The translations under genes and the position numbers were made by a program. Source: Chloracidobacterium sp. (GTDB taxonomy: Bacteria; Acidobacteriota; Blastocatellia; Pyrinomonadales; Pyrinomonadaceae). From it: a stretch of DNA of 64,000 nucleotides. Shown piece by piece: positions 17,363 to 25,897 of the stretch. Positions within the stretch are counted from its first letter, which is position 1. Each line of letters begins with the position of its first letter. The notes under the pieces are model-generated. The model made no database searches. It was not told where the DNA came from and saw only the letters and a list, made by a program, of their open reading frames with translations. The stretch covers positions 310,001 to 374,000 of the forward strand of contig JABTUB010000001.1 in the NCBI GenBank assembly GCA_015075585.1, given 5' to 3'.

Positions 17363-18332
17363 ACTCAAGTGCCGAGTGGCGGCTCTCGAGGATCTTTTGC
17401 GCTCCTGCACTGTCTGTCCGAAGGATTGCGGCAACGACCGTTTGAAAGACCAGATCGCGGCGTGTTATTCCGGCCGTTTGCCGATCGTTTCGAGCTACAC
17501 GGCCCACTTCGGCGAGGAGCCTGTTTTGAGCGGGACGCGAGGCACGGGAAACATCTTCTTCGGCAACTGCAATCTCCGGTGCGTTTATTGTCAAAATTAT
17601 CAGATATCGCAAACCTGGAAAGTGCAGCGTAAGAATGAGGTTACGCATGAGCGCCTCGCCGAGATGATGCTCGAACTTCAGGCGCACGGCTGCCACAACA
17701 TCGGCTTCGTTTCGCCGACGCATTTCGCTCCGCAGATGGCGCGTGCCGTGATGATCGCGGCTGAGCGCGGGCTTCGGCTACCGATCATTTATAACACTAA
17801 TGCTTACGATTCGGTCGAGGTGCTGCGACTGCTCGAGGGCATCGTTGACATATACTTGCCCGATCTGAAATATGCCGATCCAGACGCCGGTTTTCAGTAC
17901 TCAAAGGTGCGTAATTATGCGCGATACGCCCGCACGGCAATAAAAGAAATGCACCGCCAAATGGGTAGCGAACTCGTCTTCGACGAAGAAGGCATCCTGC
18001 GGCACGGCCTTCTAATTCGCCTCCTCGTTCTGCCGAACGATATTGCGGGGCTTGCCGAGAATCTGCGTTGGATCCGCGATGAACTCGGCCCGAAAACCGC
18101 TATATCACTGATGGCACAGTACTATCCAACCAACAAAGCAGCCTCTGATCCGCGTTACATTTTGCTCTCGCGTCGCATCAGCGAAGGCGAATGGTTCGAG
18201 GCCGTTTCCTTGCTCGACGAGATCGGTATGGAAGAAGGCTTTATGCAGGAATACGAGTCCGCCTCGCATTACTACCGCCCGGATTTCACCGACAAGGAAA
18301 AGCCGTTCAAGGATATAAGGGATTTTGAATAA
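17325..18332 (+). CDS. PflX-like radical SAM protein
   Basis: 335 residues. The radical SAM cluster motif is CNLRCVYCQNY (CxxxCxxC), preceded by an N-terminal Cys-rich segment SCTVCPKDCG that may hold another iron-sulfur cluster or zinc. The family is COG1313, related to pyruvate formate-lyase activating enzyme, with the LRLPIIYNTNAYDSVE and IYLPDLKY motifs. No formate lyase or glycyl-radical enzyme is near, so it is not a classical activase; the true role of PflX proteins is unknown. It overlaps the upstream gene by 38 nt and its end overlaps or abuts the peroxiredoxin. Confidence 0.88.
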   Translation: MTAGYLKLLAENELKCRVAALEDLLRSCTVCPKDCGNDRLKDQIAACYSGRLPIVSSYTAHFGEEPVLSGTRGTGNIFFGNCNLRCVYCQNYQISQTWKVQRKNEVTHERLAEMMLELQAHGCHNIGFVSPTHFAPQMARAVMIAAERGLRLPIIYNTNAYDSVEVLRLLEGIVDIYLPDLKYADPDAGFQYSKVRNYARYARTAIKEMHRQMGSELVFDEEGILRHGLLIRLLVLPNDIAGLAENLRWIRDELGPKTAISLMAQYYPTNKAASDPRYILLSRRISEGEWFEAVSLLDEIGMEEGFMQEYESASHYYRPDFTDKEKPFKDIRDFE

Positions 18333-18360
18333 AGGTCATGACCATCATGGCATAGCACGA

Positions 18361-18825
18361 ATGAAACAAGGTGATAGAGCACCGGATTTTACGCTAAAGG
18401 ATGGCGACGGGAACGATTGGACGCTGAGCGATCGTCGCGGACGGACGGTTGTGCTGCTTTTCTATCCGGGCGACGATACGCCCGTGTGCACACGGCAGCT
18501 TTGCTCAGTGCGTGATAACTGGCAGGCGTACGAAGCGACGGGGGCAGAGGTCATCGGCATTTCGACCGACAGCACGGCGTCGCACGACGCATTTACTGCG
18601 AAATATTCGCTCCCGCTAACGCTGCTGTCGGATCCGAATGCAGATGTTTCCCGCGTGTACGGAATGAAAAGCTGGCTGCCGGGCCGCTCGGCACGAGGCG
18701 TTGTTGTGATCGACCGCACCAGCCGCATCGCCTATCACAAAGTGCAGCCGCTGAGCCTCTTTCGGCCCAGCGATGCAGACGTCATCGAGGCGATAAAATG
18801 TGCGGACGCGGGCGGTTCGTGGTAG
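18361..18825 (+). CDS. bcp: BCP/PrxQ-type peroxiredoxin
   Basis: 154-residue form from ATG 18361, which fits the family start (MKQGDRAPDFTL); a TTG at 18325 is in frame but would overlap the radical SAM gene. The active site is YPGDDTPVCTRQLCSVRD: the first Cys is peroxidatic, and the Cys 5 residues later is the usual resolving Cys of PrxQ. It removes hydrogen and lipid peroxides in the cytoplasm with thioredoxin. It is next to a YggX-like gene, another oxidative-stress protein. Confidence 0.88.
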   Translation: MKQGDRAPDFTLKDGDGNDWTLSDRRGRTVVLLFYPGDDTPVCTRQLCSVRDNWQAYEATGAEVIGISTDSTASHDAFTAKYSLPLTLLSDPNADVSRVYGMKSWLPGRSARGVVVIDRTSRIAYHKVQPLSLFRPSDADVIEAIKCADAGGSW

Positions 18826-18834
18826 CATCGAACT

Positions 18835-19137
18835 ATGGCTCTTTTTAGTAATAAGTTCGTTTGCAAGCGTTGCGGTAACAAGGGCGAACAGCTCAAGGCG
18901 GCGCCGGTGCCGAATGAGATCGGCCGGCGTATAGTTGACGAGATATGCACGGGATGCTGGCAGGCGTGGCTGCAAAAGCAGACACAGTTGATCAACCACT
19001 TCGGGATCGACGTAATGGATCCGAAGGCTCAACAATTCCTTTTCGACAATTTGAAGGGCTTTCTGTTCGATGAGGGCGCGCCCGGCGTTCCGCTAACACA
19101 GATCGATACTTCCAAGAAGGGGAATATCAGTTGGTAG
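18835..19137 (+). CDS. YggX-like iron-trafficking / oxidative damage protection protein with two CxxC pairs
   Basis: 100 residues. The C-terminal half is that of Fe(2+)-trafficking proteins: WQAWLQKQTQLINHFGIDVMDPKAQQFL. The N-terminus differs: E. coli YggX has one Cys, whereas here VCKRCGNKG and ICTGC give two CxxC pairs, most like a zinc ribbon. YggX protects iron-sulfur clusters during oxidative stress. The peroxiredoxin ends 9 nt upstream. Family good; whether it handles iron or zinc is not known. Confidence 0.8.
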   Translation: MALFSNKFVCKRCGNKGEQLKAAPVPNEIGRRIVDEICTGCWQAWLQKQTQLINHFGIDVMDPKAQQFLFDNLKGFLFDEGAPGVPLTQIDTSKKGNISW

Positions 19138-19190
19138 CAATGATGCAGCCGACGGCCGAAATGCAGTTTGTCGGGTGAAACGGCCGTGTT

Positions 19191-19853
19191 ATGGATCTGC
19201 TGAGCGAAGACCTCGACATAGCAAAGGTCACGGCCGCACAATTCGACACGCTTCTTGCAAATGGCTGGCGTCATTTCGGGACGCGCTTCTACCGCTATAA
19301 TTGGCAGGTGTATGAGCGGAGGCTCGTTCGCGTTATGGCGTTGCGAATACGGCTCAGTTCGTTCCGCCAAAAGCGCAGCCAGCGGCGTGTACTCACACGC
19401 AATGCCGACCTTGAGGTCTCGATCACACCGCCGGTCATCGATGCCGAGGTCGAGACTCTTTTTCATCGCCATAAGCTGCGCTTCAAGGAGCATATTCCCG
19501 AAAGCATCTTCGAGTTCATCGCCCCGAACGAGGCCGCTTCGCCGACAACGCTGCGGCTCATAACCGCTCGCGATCTCGAAGGGCGTCTCGTCGGAGCAAG
19601 TTTCTTCGATCTCGGCGAAGTGAGCCTGTCGGCCATTTACAGTTGTTTTGATCCGGAACAGACACGCCGCAGCCTCGGTATCTTTCTGGTACTCAAAGGC
19701 ATCGAGTATGCGATCGAGAGCGATAAGCTCTTCTACTATCACGGGTACGCATTCGATGTACCGTCCTTTTACGACTATAAAAAACGCTTTACCGGCGTCG
19801 AAAGATTCAACTGGAACGGCTCCTGGGAGCCGCTCCAAGCGTATCCGCGCTAA
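19191..19853 (+). CDS. Arginyl/leucyl-tRNA-protein transferase-like protein (Ate/Bpt C-terminal domain)
   Basis: 220 residues. It aligns from about residue 15 with the Bpt/ATE1 family: FDTLLANGWRHFGTRFYRY, then MALRIRLSSFRQKRSQRRVLTRNADL, the acceptor core LFHRHKLRF, and YSCFDPEQTRRSLGIFLVLKGIEYA. True Bpt/ATE1 enzymes have an N-terminal Cys-rich region before this; here those cysteines (CxxC) are absent. Such enzymes add Leu or Arg to protein N-termini so that ClpS/ClpAP or other readers destroy them. The clpA gene lies 1.5 kb away on the other strand. GNAT-like fold likely; transferase activity uncertain. Confidence 0.75.
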   Translation: MDLLSEDLDIAKVTAAQFDTLLANGWRHFGTRFYRYNWQVYERRLVRVMALRIRLSSFRQKRSQRRVLTRNADLEVSITPPVIDAEVETLFHRHKLRFKEHIPESIFEFIAPNEAASPTTLRLITARDLEGRLVGASFFDLGEVSLSAIYSCFDPEQTRRSLGIFLVLKGIEYAIESDKLFYYHGYAFDVPSFYDYKKRFTGVERFNWNGSWEPLQAYPR

Positions 19854-19870
19854 GCAAACAGGATCGCGTG

Positions 19871-20512
19871 CTATTCGGCCGACGCTGTTGTTATCTTCAT
19901 CGAGAAGCGGGTGAGTTCGCGTTTATAGAACTTGTACTCGGCGATATAGCGAAAGGCCGCTGTGCTGTCCGGCACTTTTATATCGTCGAATTGAAATCGC
20001 AGCAGATCGACCTTGCCTGTTGTTGTGTGTTCGAGGGGCCGGCCTTTTTTCTTCAAGATATCGTTCGGGCCGATACTGTTTGTCCGCGTGAGGTTCGGGA
20101 TGCCGACAAGCAGCGAGACGGCCATATCGCGGCCCGATTGATGATTGCCTACAAAGACATTCGATTCGGTAAGGAAGCGGCCGAATTTCTCGGCGACAAA
20201 GTGCCTGTTCCGATAATCATCGCCTACCTCGTAAACCTCGAGTGCGGTTATAAAATACGGCTCATCGAGTGAGGCGGAAGTGAGCTTCAGCACGCTTGTT
20301 GCCCGCGAATTATAGAAATAATATGTGCAGGTCCCTTCGTCGGTGCGCGGCTGGTAGCCGTCAAGGAACTTCTTTGCCGACTCGCGGTCGCCGAGCTTGA
20401 CGCCCGCGACGGACATATCGGGCACACCCGCAGTTGCTTGGGCTGATAGGGTACCTGCAATGCTCAAAGAAAACAGTAGCGAAACGATAAAATAAGAAAA
20501 GGAAATTCTCAT
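19871..20512 (-). CDS. Secreted protein of unknown function
   Basis: 213 residues with a signal peptide (FIVSLLFSLSIAGTLSAQA). The mature part has no recognised domain; it has a VAGVKLGDRESAKKFL segment, which resembles starts of small beta proteins that follow signal peptides, and single Cys. It converges with the transferase gene (18 nt apart). The next minus-strand gene upstream is another secreted unknown, about 100 bp away. Confidence 0.65.
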   Translation of the reverse strand: MRISFSYFIVSLLFSLSIAGTLSAQATAGVPDMSVAGVKLGDRESAKKFLDGYQPRTDEGTCTYYFYNSRATSVLKLTSASLDEPYFITALEVYEVGDDYRNRHFVAEKFGRFLTESNVFVGNHQSGRDMAVSLLVGIPNLTRTNSIGPNDILKKKGRPLEHTTTGKVDLLRFQFDDIKVPDSTAAFRYIAEYKFYKRELTRFSMKITTASAE

Positions 20513-20610
20513 TCTGGCCTCCCTGTCCGAGGATCCAACGCAGGCGGCAACGAAGGCCGCCCCGATATGTATAACAAATTTTAACAGATATTAACAGTGT
20601 CGAGCAATGA

Positions 20611-21294
20611 TTATTTCAGTTCGGCCTTTGTCCATTTGAGATCGCTGTTCAGATCGCGGAAATGATCGAGCATCGGCAGAAAAGCCGTCGTCGTCTCGCT
20701 GACATTGCTCATAACGGTGCGTTTGCCGGCAGTGTGCGTCGCGGTGATCGACGTGTTGCCGGCGGTCAAGCTCATTCCGTCACGCCATTCCCTGAACGCC
20801 TCATTATCGGCGATCTTTTTTGCAAGCTCGGCAAATCGATCGGGCGTGAGGCTTGCCGTCGAACGTGTCTCCTCGACAAGATCTTTACGTTTTTCGGCCT
20901 TGTTCCAACGGCGAATGGTAACGACCCGTTCGGCGCTTCCGTCGCGGTTAACCGTCATCATGTAATCGCAAGGCGATTCGCTGCTCATGAAGCCGTCATC
21001 ATTGCCGAAGTACTCGTTATAGGTCTTCGCGCACTTGTCACCCTTTGGGAAAAAGCCTCGGTACACGGTCACGAGTTTCAGCTCGGAGATATTATCGGCA
21101 GCGATCGGCGCGGCCCCTGGCTCGCCCGGCGGCGTTCGCTCGTGCTGCGGGGGCGCTTCCCGATCACCGCCGTTGATATTTGGCGCCGTTCTATCGGTAT
21201 AAGCACCGCACGCGTCGGCGATAACGACAACACCCGCGGCTGCGATCAGCATTGTTATAAGTACGTTTCGTCCGCTCATTGAAAGGTGATTCAC
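20611..21294 (-). CDS. Putative lipoprotein of unknown function
   Basis: 227 residues. The start may be at 21294 or the ATG 15 nt later. A hydrophobic N-terminal segment ends in IADACGAYTD, a possible but non-standard lipobox, followed by a Pro/Glu-rich linker. The mature region has a KLVTVYRGFFPKGDKC opening and a C-terminal part with GMSLTAGNTSITATHTAGKR. No known domain was recognised. It lies 14 nt after the clpA stop, so it is probably co-transcribed with clpA. Confidence 0.6.
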   Translation of the reverse strand: MNHLSMSGRNVLITMLIAAAGVVVIADACGAYTDRTAPNINGGDREAPPQHERTPPGEPGAAPIAADNISELKLVTVYRGFFPKGDKCAKTYNEYFGNDDGFMSSESPCDYMMTVNRDGSAERVVTIRRWNKAEKRKDLVEETRSTASLTPDRFAELAKKIADNEAFREWRDGMSLTAGNTSITATHTAGKRTVMSNVSETTTAFLPMLDHFRDLNSDLKWTKAELK

Positions 21295-21308
21295 GCGGTC
21301 GCGGATCG

Positions 21309-23558
21309 TCAGAAGCTCAGCACAAGCTCGCCGCCTTTCGCATCCGCGGAGACGCTGCCGCCATCCGTTAGTCTGCCGAAGAGGATCTCATGCGCGAGCG
21401 GCTGTTTGACCTTTTCGTGGATGAGGCGAGCCATAGGCCTCGCGCCGTAACGTGCATCGAAGCCGTTCTCGGCGAGCCACTCGCGGGCGCCGTCGGTCAG
21501 CGTTATATTGACGCGCTTTTCGGCAAGCTGTGCGTTCAGCTCGCGTATGAACTTATCGACGACGAGTTTGATGACTTCGGTATCGAGCGGTTTGAACGCG
21601 ACCCACGCATCGAGCCGGTTGCGGAATTCCGGCGTGAAGGTACGCTCGATCGCACCTTTCGCGCTTCCCTTTGTCTCGGTCGAATTCCTAAAGCCGACGC
21701 CGCCAGATGAAAGTTCACGCGCGCCGGCATTCGTCGTCATGATCAAGATAACGTTGCGGAAATCGGCTTTCTTGCCGTTATTGTCGGTAAGCGTGGCTGA
21801 GTCCATCACTTGGAGCAGCAGGTTGAAAAGATTCGGATGAGCCTTTTCGATCTCGTCGAGGACAAGGACGGCGTGCGGTGTACGCATTATCGCCTCGGTC
21901 AGCAGCCCGCCTTGGTCAAAGCCGACGTATCCCGGCGGAGCACCGATCAGCCTTGAGACCGTGTGCGGTTCGGCATATTCGCTCATATCAAAGCGAATGA
22001 ACTCGATTCCGAGTATCTCAGCAAGCTGTTTTGAAACTTCTGTCTTACCGACGCCGGTCGGGCCTGAGAAAAGGAATGAGCCGACGGGTTTCGTTTCATG
22101 CCCGATGCCCGCGCGTGAGATCTGTATCGCGTCAACGATCGCATCAATGGCCTCATCCTGGCCGTAGATGATCTTCTTGATGTCCGCGCGAAGCGTTTTG
22201 AGTCGTACCTTCTCATCGGCAACCACCGATCTCGGCGGTATCTTTGCCATTCGGGCGATGGTCCGCTCTACCATTGCCACGGAAACGCGTTTCGGACGCC
22301 GTGCTGCGGGCATCAGTTTTACCGAAGCGCCGACCTCGTCGATAACGTCGATAGCTTTGTCAGGCAAAAAGCGGTCGTTTATGTACTTTCCGGCAAGTTC
22401 GGCAGCCGTGTGCAGGGCATCGGACGTATATTTAACTCCGTGATGCTCTTCGTAGAATCCCTTGAGGCCCTTTAGGATCTCGACGGTTTCTTCGACGGAA
22501 GGTTCGTTGATGTCGATCCGCTGAAAACGCCGCGCCAATGCTCGGTCGCGGTCGAATGCTGCCTTGTACTCGGCATGCGTGGTCGAACCGATACAGCGGA
22601 GCTCGCCCGCGGCAAGGGCGGGCTTCAAAATATTCGACGCATCCATCGAGCCGCCTGAGACCGAGCCTGCTCCGACGATGGTGTGTATCTCGTCAATGAA
22701 CAGGATCGCATTTTCGTGCTCCTTCAGCTCATTTATTATCGCCTTGAAACGCTGCTCAAAATCGCCGCGAAACCGCGTGCCAGCAAGGACCGCGCCCATG
22801 TCCAAAGCAAAGACCTCGGCGTCGCGGAGCACATCCGGCACATCGCCCGTGCTGATCTTCAATGCAAGGCCCTCAGCAAGGGCCGTCTTGCCTACGCCCG
22901 GCTCGCCGACATAGAGCGGATTGTTCTTTTTTCGGCGGCAAAGCACCTGCACGGTACGTTCGATCTCCGCCTCGCGTCCGACAAGCGGATCGATCTCGCC
23001 GGCTTTTGCCCTCGCTACAAGTTCAACGGTAAAGCTCTCGAGCGGTCGCCGCGAAGGCGCCGGTGCGGGGCCGTCGTCGGCATAATCCTCGGCGCTCTCG
23101 AACGGATAATGCTCGTCATTCATTATCCGCTTTGAGATGCCGTGCGATATGTAATTAAGTACGTCGAGCCGCGTAATTCCTTGCTGTAAAAGCATATAGA
23201 CCGCGTACGACTGGCCGTTCTGATAGAGCGAGACGAGGATATTGCCGCCGTCAACCGACTTTTGGCCGCTGCTTTCGGCCTGGAGCACCGCGTGCGAGAT
23301 CGTCGATTGAAAAGTGCTCGTCAGCTCGGGCAGCGTGGTTTCGTCAAAAAGATTTTTTTCAAGGACGTTCTCAAAATAATCGTCAAGCGAGCGCTTGAGC
23401 TTTCCGATGTCCGCCCCGCACTCCAGGAGGATCTCGCTCGCCGTATTGTCGAACAAGAGGACGTACAGAAGGTGCTCGATCGTAACGAACTCATGGCTGT
23501 GCTTGACCGCAGCATCGACCGCGGCACTGATCGTTTCTTCTACATCACGCGTCAACAT
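21309..23558 (-). CDS. clpA: ATP-dependent Clp protease ATP-binding subunit ClpA
   Basis: 749 residues, the usual size. An N-terminal repeat domain ([20 protein letters not shown]) that binds ClpS is followed by two AAA modules: D1 with Walker [14 protein letters not shown] and Walker [10 protein letters not shown], and D2 with [12 protein letters not shown] and [11 protein letters not shown]. It lacks the long middle coiled coil of ClpB. The IGL/IGF loop for ClpP is in the D2 end (SGGVGFRN). It unfolds proteins for ClpP degradation. clpP and clpS are not in the window. thrB lies 48 nt upstream. Confidence 0.95.
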   Translation of the reverse strand: MLTRDVEETISAAVDAAVKHSHEFVTIEHLLYVLLFDNTASEILLECGADIGKLKRSLDDYFENVLEKNLFDETTLPELTSTFQSTISHAVLQAESSGQKSVDGGNILVSLYQNGQSYAVYMLLQQGITRLDVLNYISHGISKRIMNDEHYPFESAEDYADDGPAPAPSRRPLESFTVELVARAKAGEIDPLVGREAEIERTVQVLCRRKKNNPLYVGEPGVGKTALAEGLALKISTGDVPDVLRDAEVFALDMGAVLAGTRFRGDFEQRFKAIINELKEHENAILFIDEIHTIVGAGSVSGGSMDASNILKPALAAGELRCIGSTTHAEYKAAFDRDRALARRFQRIDINEPSVEETVEILKGLKGFYEEHHGVKYTSDALHTAAELAGKYINDRFLPDKAIDVIDEVGASVKLMPAARRPKRVSVAMVERTIARMAKIPPRSVVADEKVRLKTLRADIKKIIYGQDEAIDAIVDAIQISRAGIGHETKPVGSFLFSGPTGVGKTEVSKQLAEILGIEFIRFDMSEYAEPHTVSRLIGAPPGYVGFDQGGLLTEAIMRTPHAVLVLDEIEKAHPNLFNLLLQVMDSATLTDNNGKKADFRNVILIMTTNAGARELSSGGVGFRNSTETKGSAKGAIERTFTPEFRNRLDAWVAFKPLDTEVIKLVVDKFIRELNAQLAEKRVNITLTDGAREWLAENGFDARYGARPMARLIHEKVKQPLAHEILFGRLTDGGSVSADAKGGELVLSF

Positions 23559-23606
23559 CTGAGAAATTCCAAAATTAGTTTACCCGATTTTGCGAGGAAA
23601 TGCCGA

Positions 23607-24524
23607 CTAAATGATCCGCACGCCCTGCCGGCCGACTTGCGAGGTGTAAATGTCGAACTCGATATCCGTAGTCTTATAAACATCACGCATCGCACCCGCA
23701 ACTTCGTTCGCGGTCTCTGCGGCATCGCACAGCATAAAGACCGAAGGGCCGGAACCTGAGATGCCGCCGCCCATCGCTCCCGCCTCGAGACCGGCGGCCT
23801 TAAGCTCGGCGAATTTCGGTATCAGGCGCTGGCGTACCGGCTCGATAACAACGTCCTCCATCGATCGTGCTATCAGGTCAAGGTCGCCGCTCATCAGGCC
23901 GGCGACGAACGCGCCGAGGTTACTCCAATTCCGCACGGCATCCGCAAGCGGCACTTCACGCGGCAGTATTGCACGGGCGTCGCTGGTCTTGATCTCGATC
24001 TGCGGATGGATGACGCATGCCCAAAGAGCAGGGAATTCAAGCTCGACGACGTCCAGCGGGTCGGCAGAGCGTACAAGGGTGAAGCCTCCGTAGGTACACG
24101 GTGCCGCGTTGTCGGCGTGCCGCGAACCGGATGCAAGCAACTCGCCTTCCATTGCGAACTTTACAAGCTCGGCTTTGACGAAACGCCTGTCGATCAGTTC
24201 ATTTGCCGCAGCGACCGCTCCGCACGAGCTTGCCGAACTCGAACCGATGCCGCTGCCGGGCCTTATTCCCTTGCGTATCGCGATCTCGAAGCCATGCTCG
24301 ACGCCGGCCTCGTCAGCAAGAGCCTGAACCGCAACGCCCGCAACATTCTTTGCCGGATCGGTCGGCAGGGCGCTGTCGTCCAGATTTACTATTGTGATGC
24401 CGCGTTCGCTTACCTTTCTGACCGTGATCTCATCGAACGGCTCTTCCAACGCAAATCCCAAGCAGTCAAAGCCGCATACGACATTTGAGACTGTTGCCGG
24501 CGATCTGACCGTGATCTGTTCCAT
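23607..24524 (-). CDS. thrB: Homoserine kinase
   Basis: 305 residues from ATG 24524. A longer frame from 24596 would leave only 5 bp to the divergent thrC start, so the internal ATG is preferred. GHMP kinase motifs: RSPATVSNVVCGFDCLGFAL at the N-terminus, the nucleotide loop RPGSGIGSSSASSCGAV, and the third motif MGGGISGSGPSVFML. It phosphorylates homoserine for threonine synthesis. The partners thrC and thrA are directly divergent. Confidence 0.93.
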   Translation of the reverse strand: MEQITVRSPATVSNVVCGFDCLGFALEEPFDEITVRKVSERGITIVNLDDSALPTDPAKNVAGVAVQALADEAGVEHGFEIAIRKGIRPGSGIGSSSASSCGAVAAANELIDRRFVKAELVKFAMEGELLASGSRHADNAAPCTYGGFTLVRSADPLDVVELEFPALWACVIHPQIEIKTSDARAILPREVPLADAVRNWSNLGAFVAGLMSGDLDLIARSMEDVVIEPVRQRLIPKFAELKAAGLEAGAMGGGISGSGPSVFMLCDAAETANEVAGAMRDVYKTTDIEFDIYTSQVGRQGVRII

Positions 24525-24566
24525 ATTTCGCAAAGATCGGGTCAGCGTTATATCATTGATGATTTC

Positions 24567-24581
24567 CGAGAGACTGTCTCG
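24567..24581. promoter_or_regulatory. Inverted repeat between thrB and thrC
   Basis: CGAGA (24567-24571) and TCTCG (24577-24581) flank a 5-nt centre, and GAGAC-T-GTCTC is a nested near-palindrome. It lies in the 77-bp divergent space where both promoters must be. It may be an operator, but repeats of this size also occur by chance. Confidence 0.3.
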
Positions 24582-24601
24582 AGCGGAAGAACGCACCCTG
24601 A

Positions 24602-25897
24602 ATGTACTACTTTAGCACAAACCGCACATCTGTTGATGTTAGCTTCCGTAAAGCTGTCATAAACGGCCAGCCGGACGACCGCGGGCTGTATTTCCCGTCG
24701 GAGATCCCGCACATCGGTGCCGAGTGGTTCGCCCGCATCGGTACGATCTCTGCTGCTCAGGTCGCTTTTGACGTGATCCGCCCTTATGTCGGCGGCGAGA
24801 TCGCTGATGAAAAGCTTTTTGAGATATGTCGCGAGACGCTTGAAATGGACATTCCGCTGGTGCCGCTCACGGAACGGATTTCATCCCTCGAATTGTTCCA
24901 CGGGCCGACGCTTGCGTTCAAAGATGTGGGCGCGCGTTTTATGAGCCGCTGCCTCGGTGCGTTTGCAGCGGACGAAGGGCAGAAAACGCTTGTGATCGTG
25001 GCCACATCGGGCGATACCGGAGGTGCTGTTGCGGCGGGTTTTTACGGAATTGAAGGCGTTGAGGTCGTAATTCTCTATCCGAAAGGCAAGGTAAGCCGCG
25101 TTCAAGAGCTTCAGCTTACAACCTTTGGCGGAAATGTAACTACATTAGAATTACAGGGCTCCTTCGATGACTGCCAGAAGATCGCTAAACAGATCCTTTC
25201 AGACGGCGAGATGAGGTCGAAGGCACGCCTTACCTCGGCGAACTCGATAAATGTGGCACGTTGGCTCCCGCAGCAGTTCTATTATTTCCTGGCCGTAAAG
25301 CAGTGGCACGGCAGCGAACCGCCGGTGATATCAGTCCCGAGCGGCAATTTCGGTAATCTTGCCGCGGGCGTCCTTGCCCACGCCTCAGGGCTTCCGATCA
25401 AGCATTTTATTGCCGCATGCAACGTGAACGATGTCGTACCGCGATTTCTGATCGACGGTGTTTACAGCCCCCGCACGACGATCCCGACGTTATCTAACGC
25501 CATGGACGTTGGCGACCCTAGCAATTTTGTACGTATAAGCGAGATATTCGGCGGCGATCTGGAGCGAATACGGGCGGCGATCACGGCATATTCGGTCACC
25601 GATGCCGAAATTGTCGATACTATCCGGAATGTGTACTTACAGAGTAATTACATCTTAGATCCGCATGGGGCGGTCGCGTATCGTTCATTGGCAAATTATT
25701 TGGACGGTAAGCTGAATGAAGGCGGAATATTTCTGGAAACCGCCCATCCGGTCAAGTTCGACGCGGTTGCTAACACCCTTGGCAACGGCGGAGCCACTCC
25801 CGCGAGTGTTGCGGAGCTTGAAAACAAATCGCGGCACAGCATCGAAGTGCCCAATGACGTTGACGCTGTCCGCGATATCATTCTGACAAGATCATGA
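24602..25897 (+). CDS. thrC: Threonine synthase
   Basis: 431 residues. PLP-binding Lys107 in HGPTLAFKDVGARFM, the phosphate-binding TSGDTGGAVAAGF loop, and the VPSGNFGNLAAG segment are those of the E. coli-type (class 1) enzyme. It converts O-phosphohomoserine to threonine. Its last 4 nt (ATGA) overlap the start of thrA. Confidence 0.95.
   Translation: MYYFSTNRTSVDVSFRKAVINGQPDDRGLYFPSEIPHIGAEWFARIGTISAAQVAFDVIRPYVGGEIADEKLFEICRETLEMDIPLVPLTERISSLELFHGPTLAFKDVGARFMSRCLGAFAADEGQKTLVIVATSGDTGGAVAAGFYGIEGVEVVILYPKGKVSRVQELQLTTFGGNVTTLELQGSFDDCQKIAKQILSDGEMRSKARLTSANSINVARWLPQQFYYFLAVKQWHGSEPPVISVPSGNFGNLAAGVLAHASGLPIKHFIAACNVNDVVPRFLIDGVYSPRTTIPTLSNAMDVGDPSNFVRISEIFGGDLERIRAAITAYSVTDAEIVDTIRNVYLQSNYILDPHGAVAYRSLANYLDGKLNEGGIFLETAHPVKFDAVANTLGNGGATPASVAELENKSRHSIEVPNDVDAVRDIILTRS

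Noticed and set aside
18334-18343. Ten-base palindrome GGTCATGACC between the radical SAM and peroxiredoxin genes
   Set aside because: Too short and inside a probable co-transcribed unit; nothing else supports an operator.
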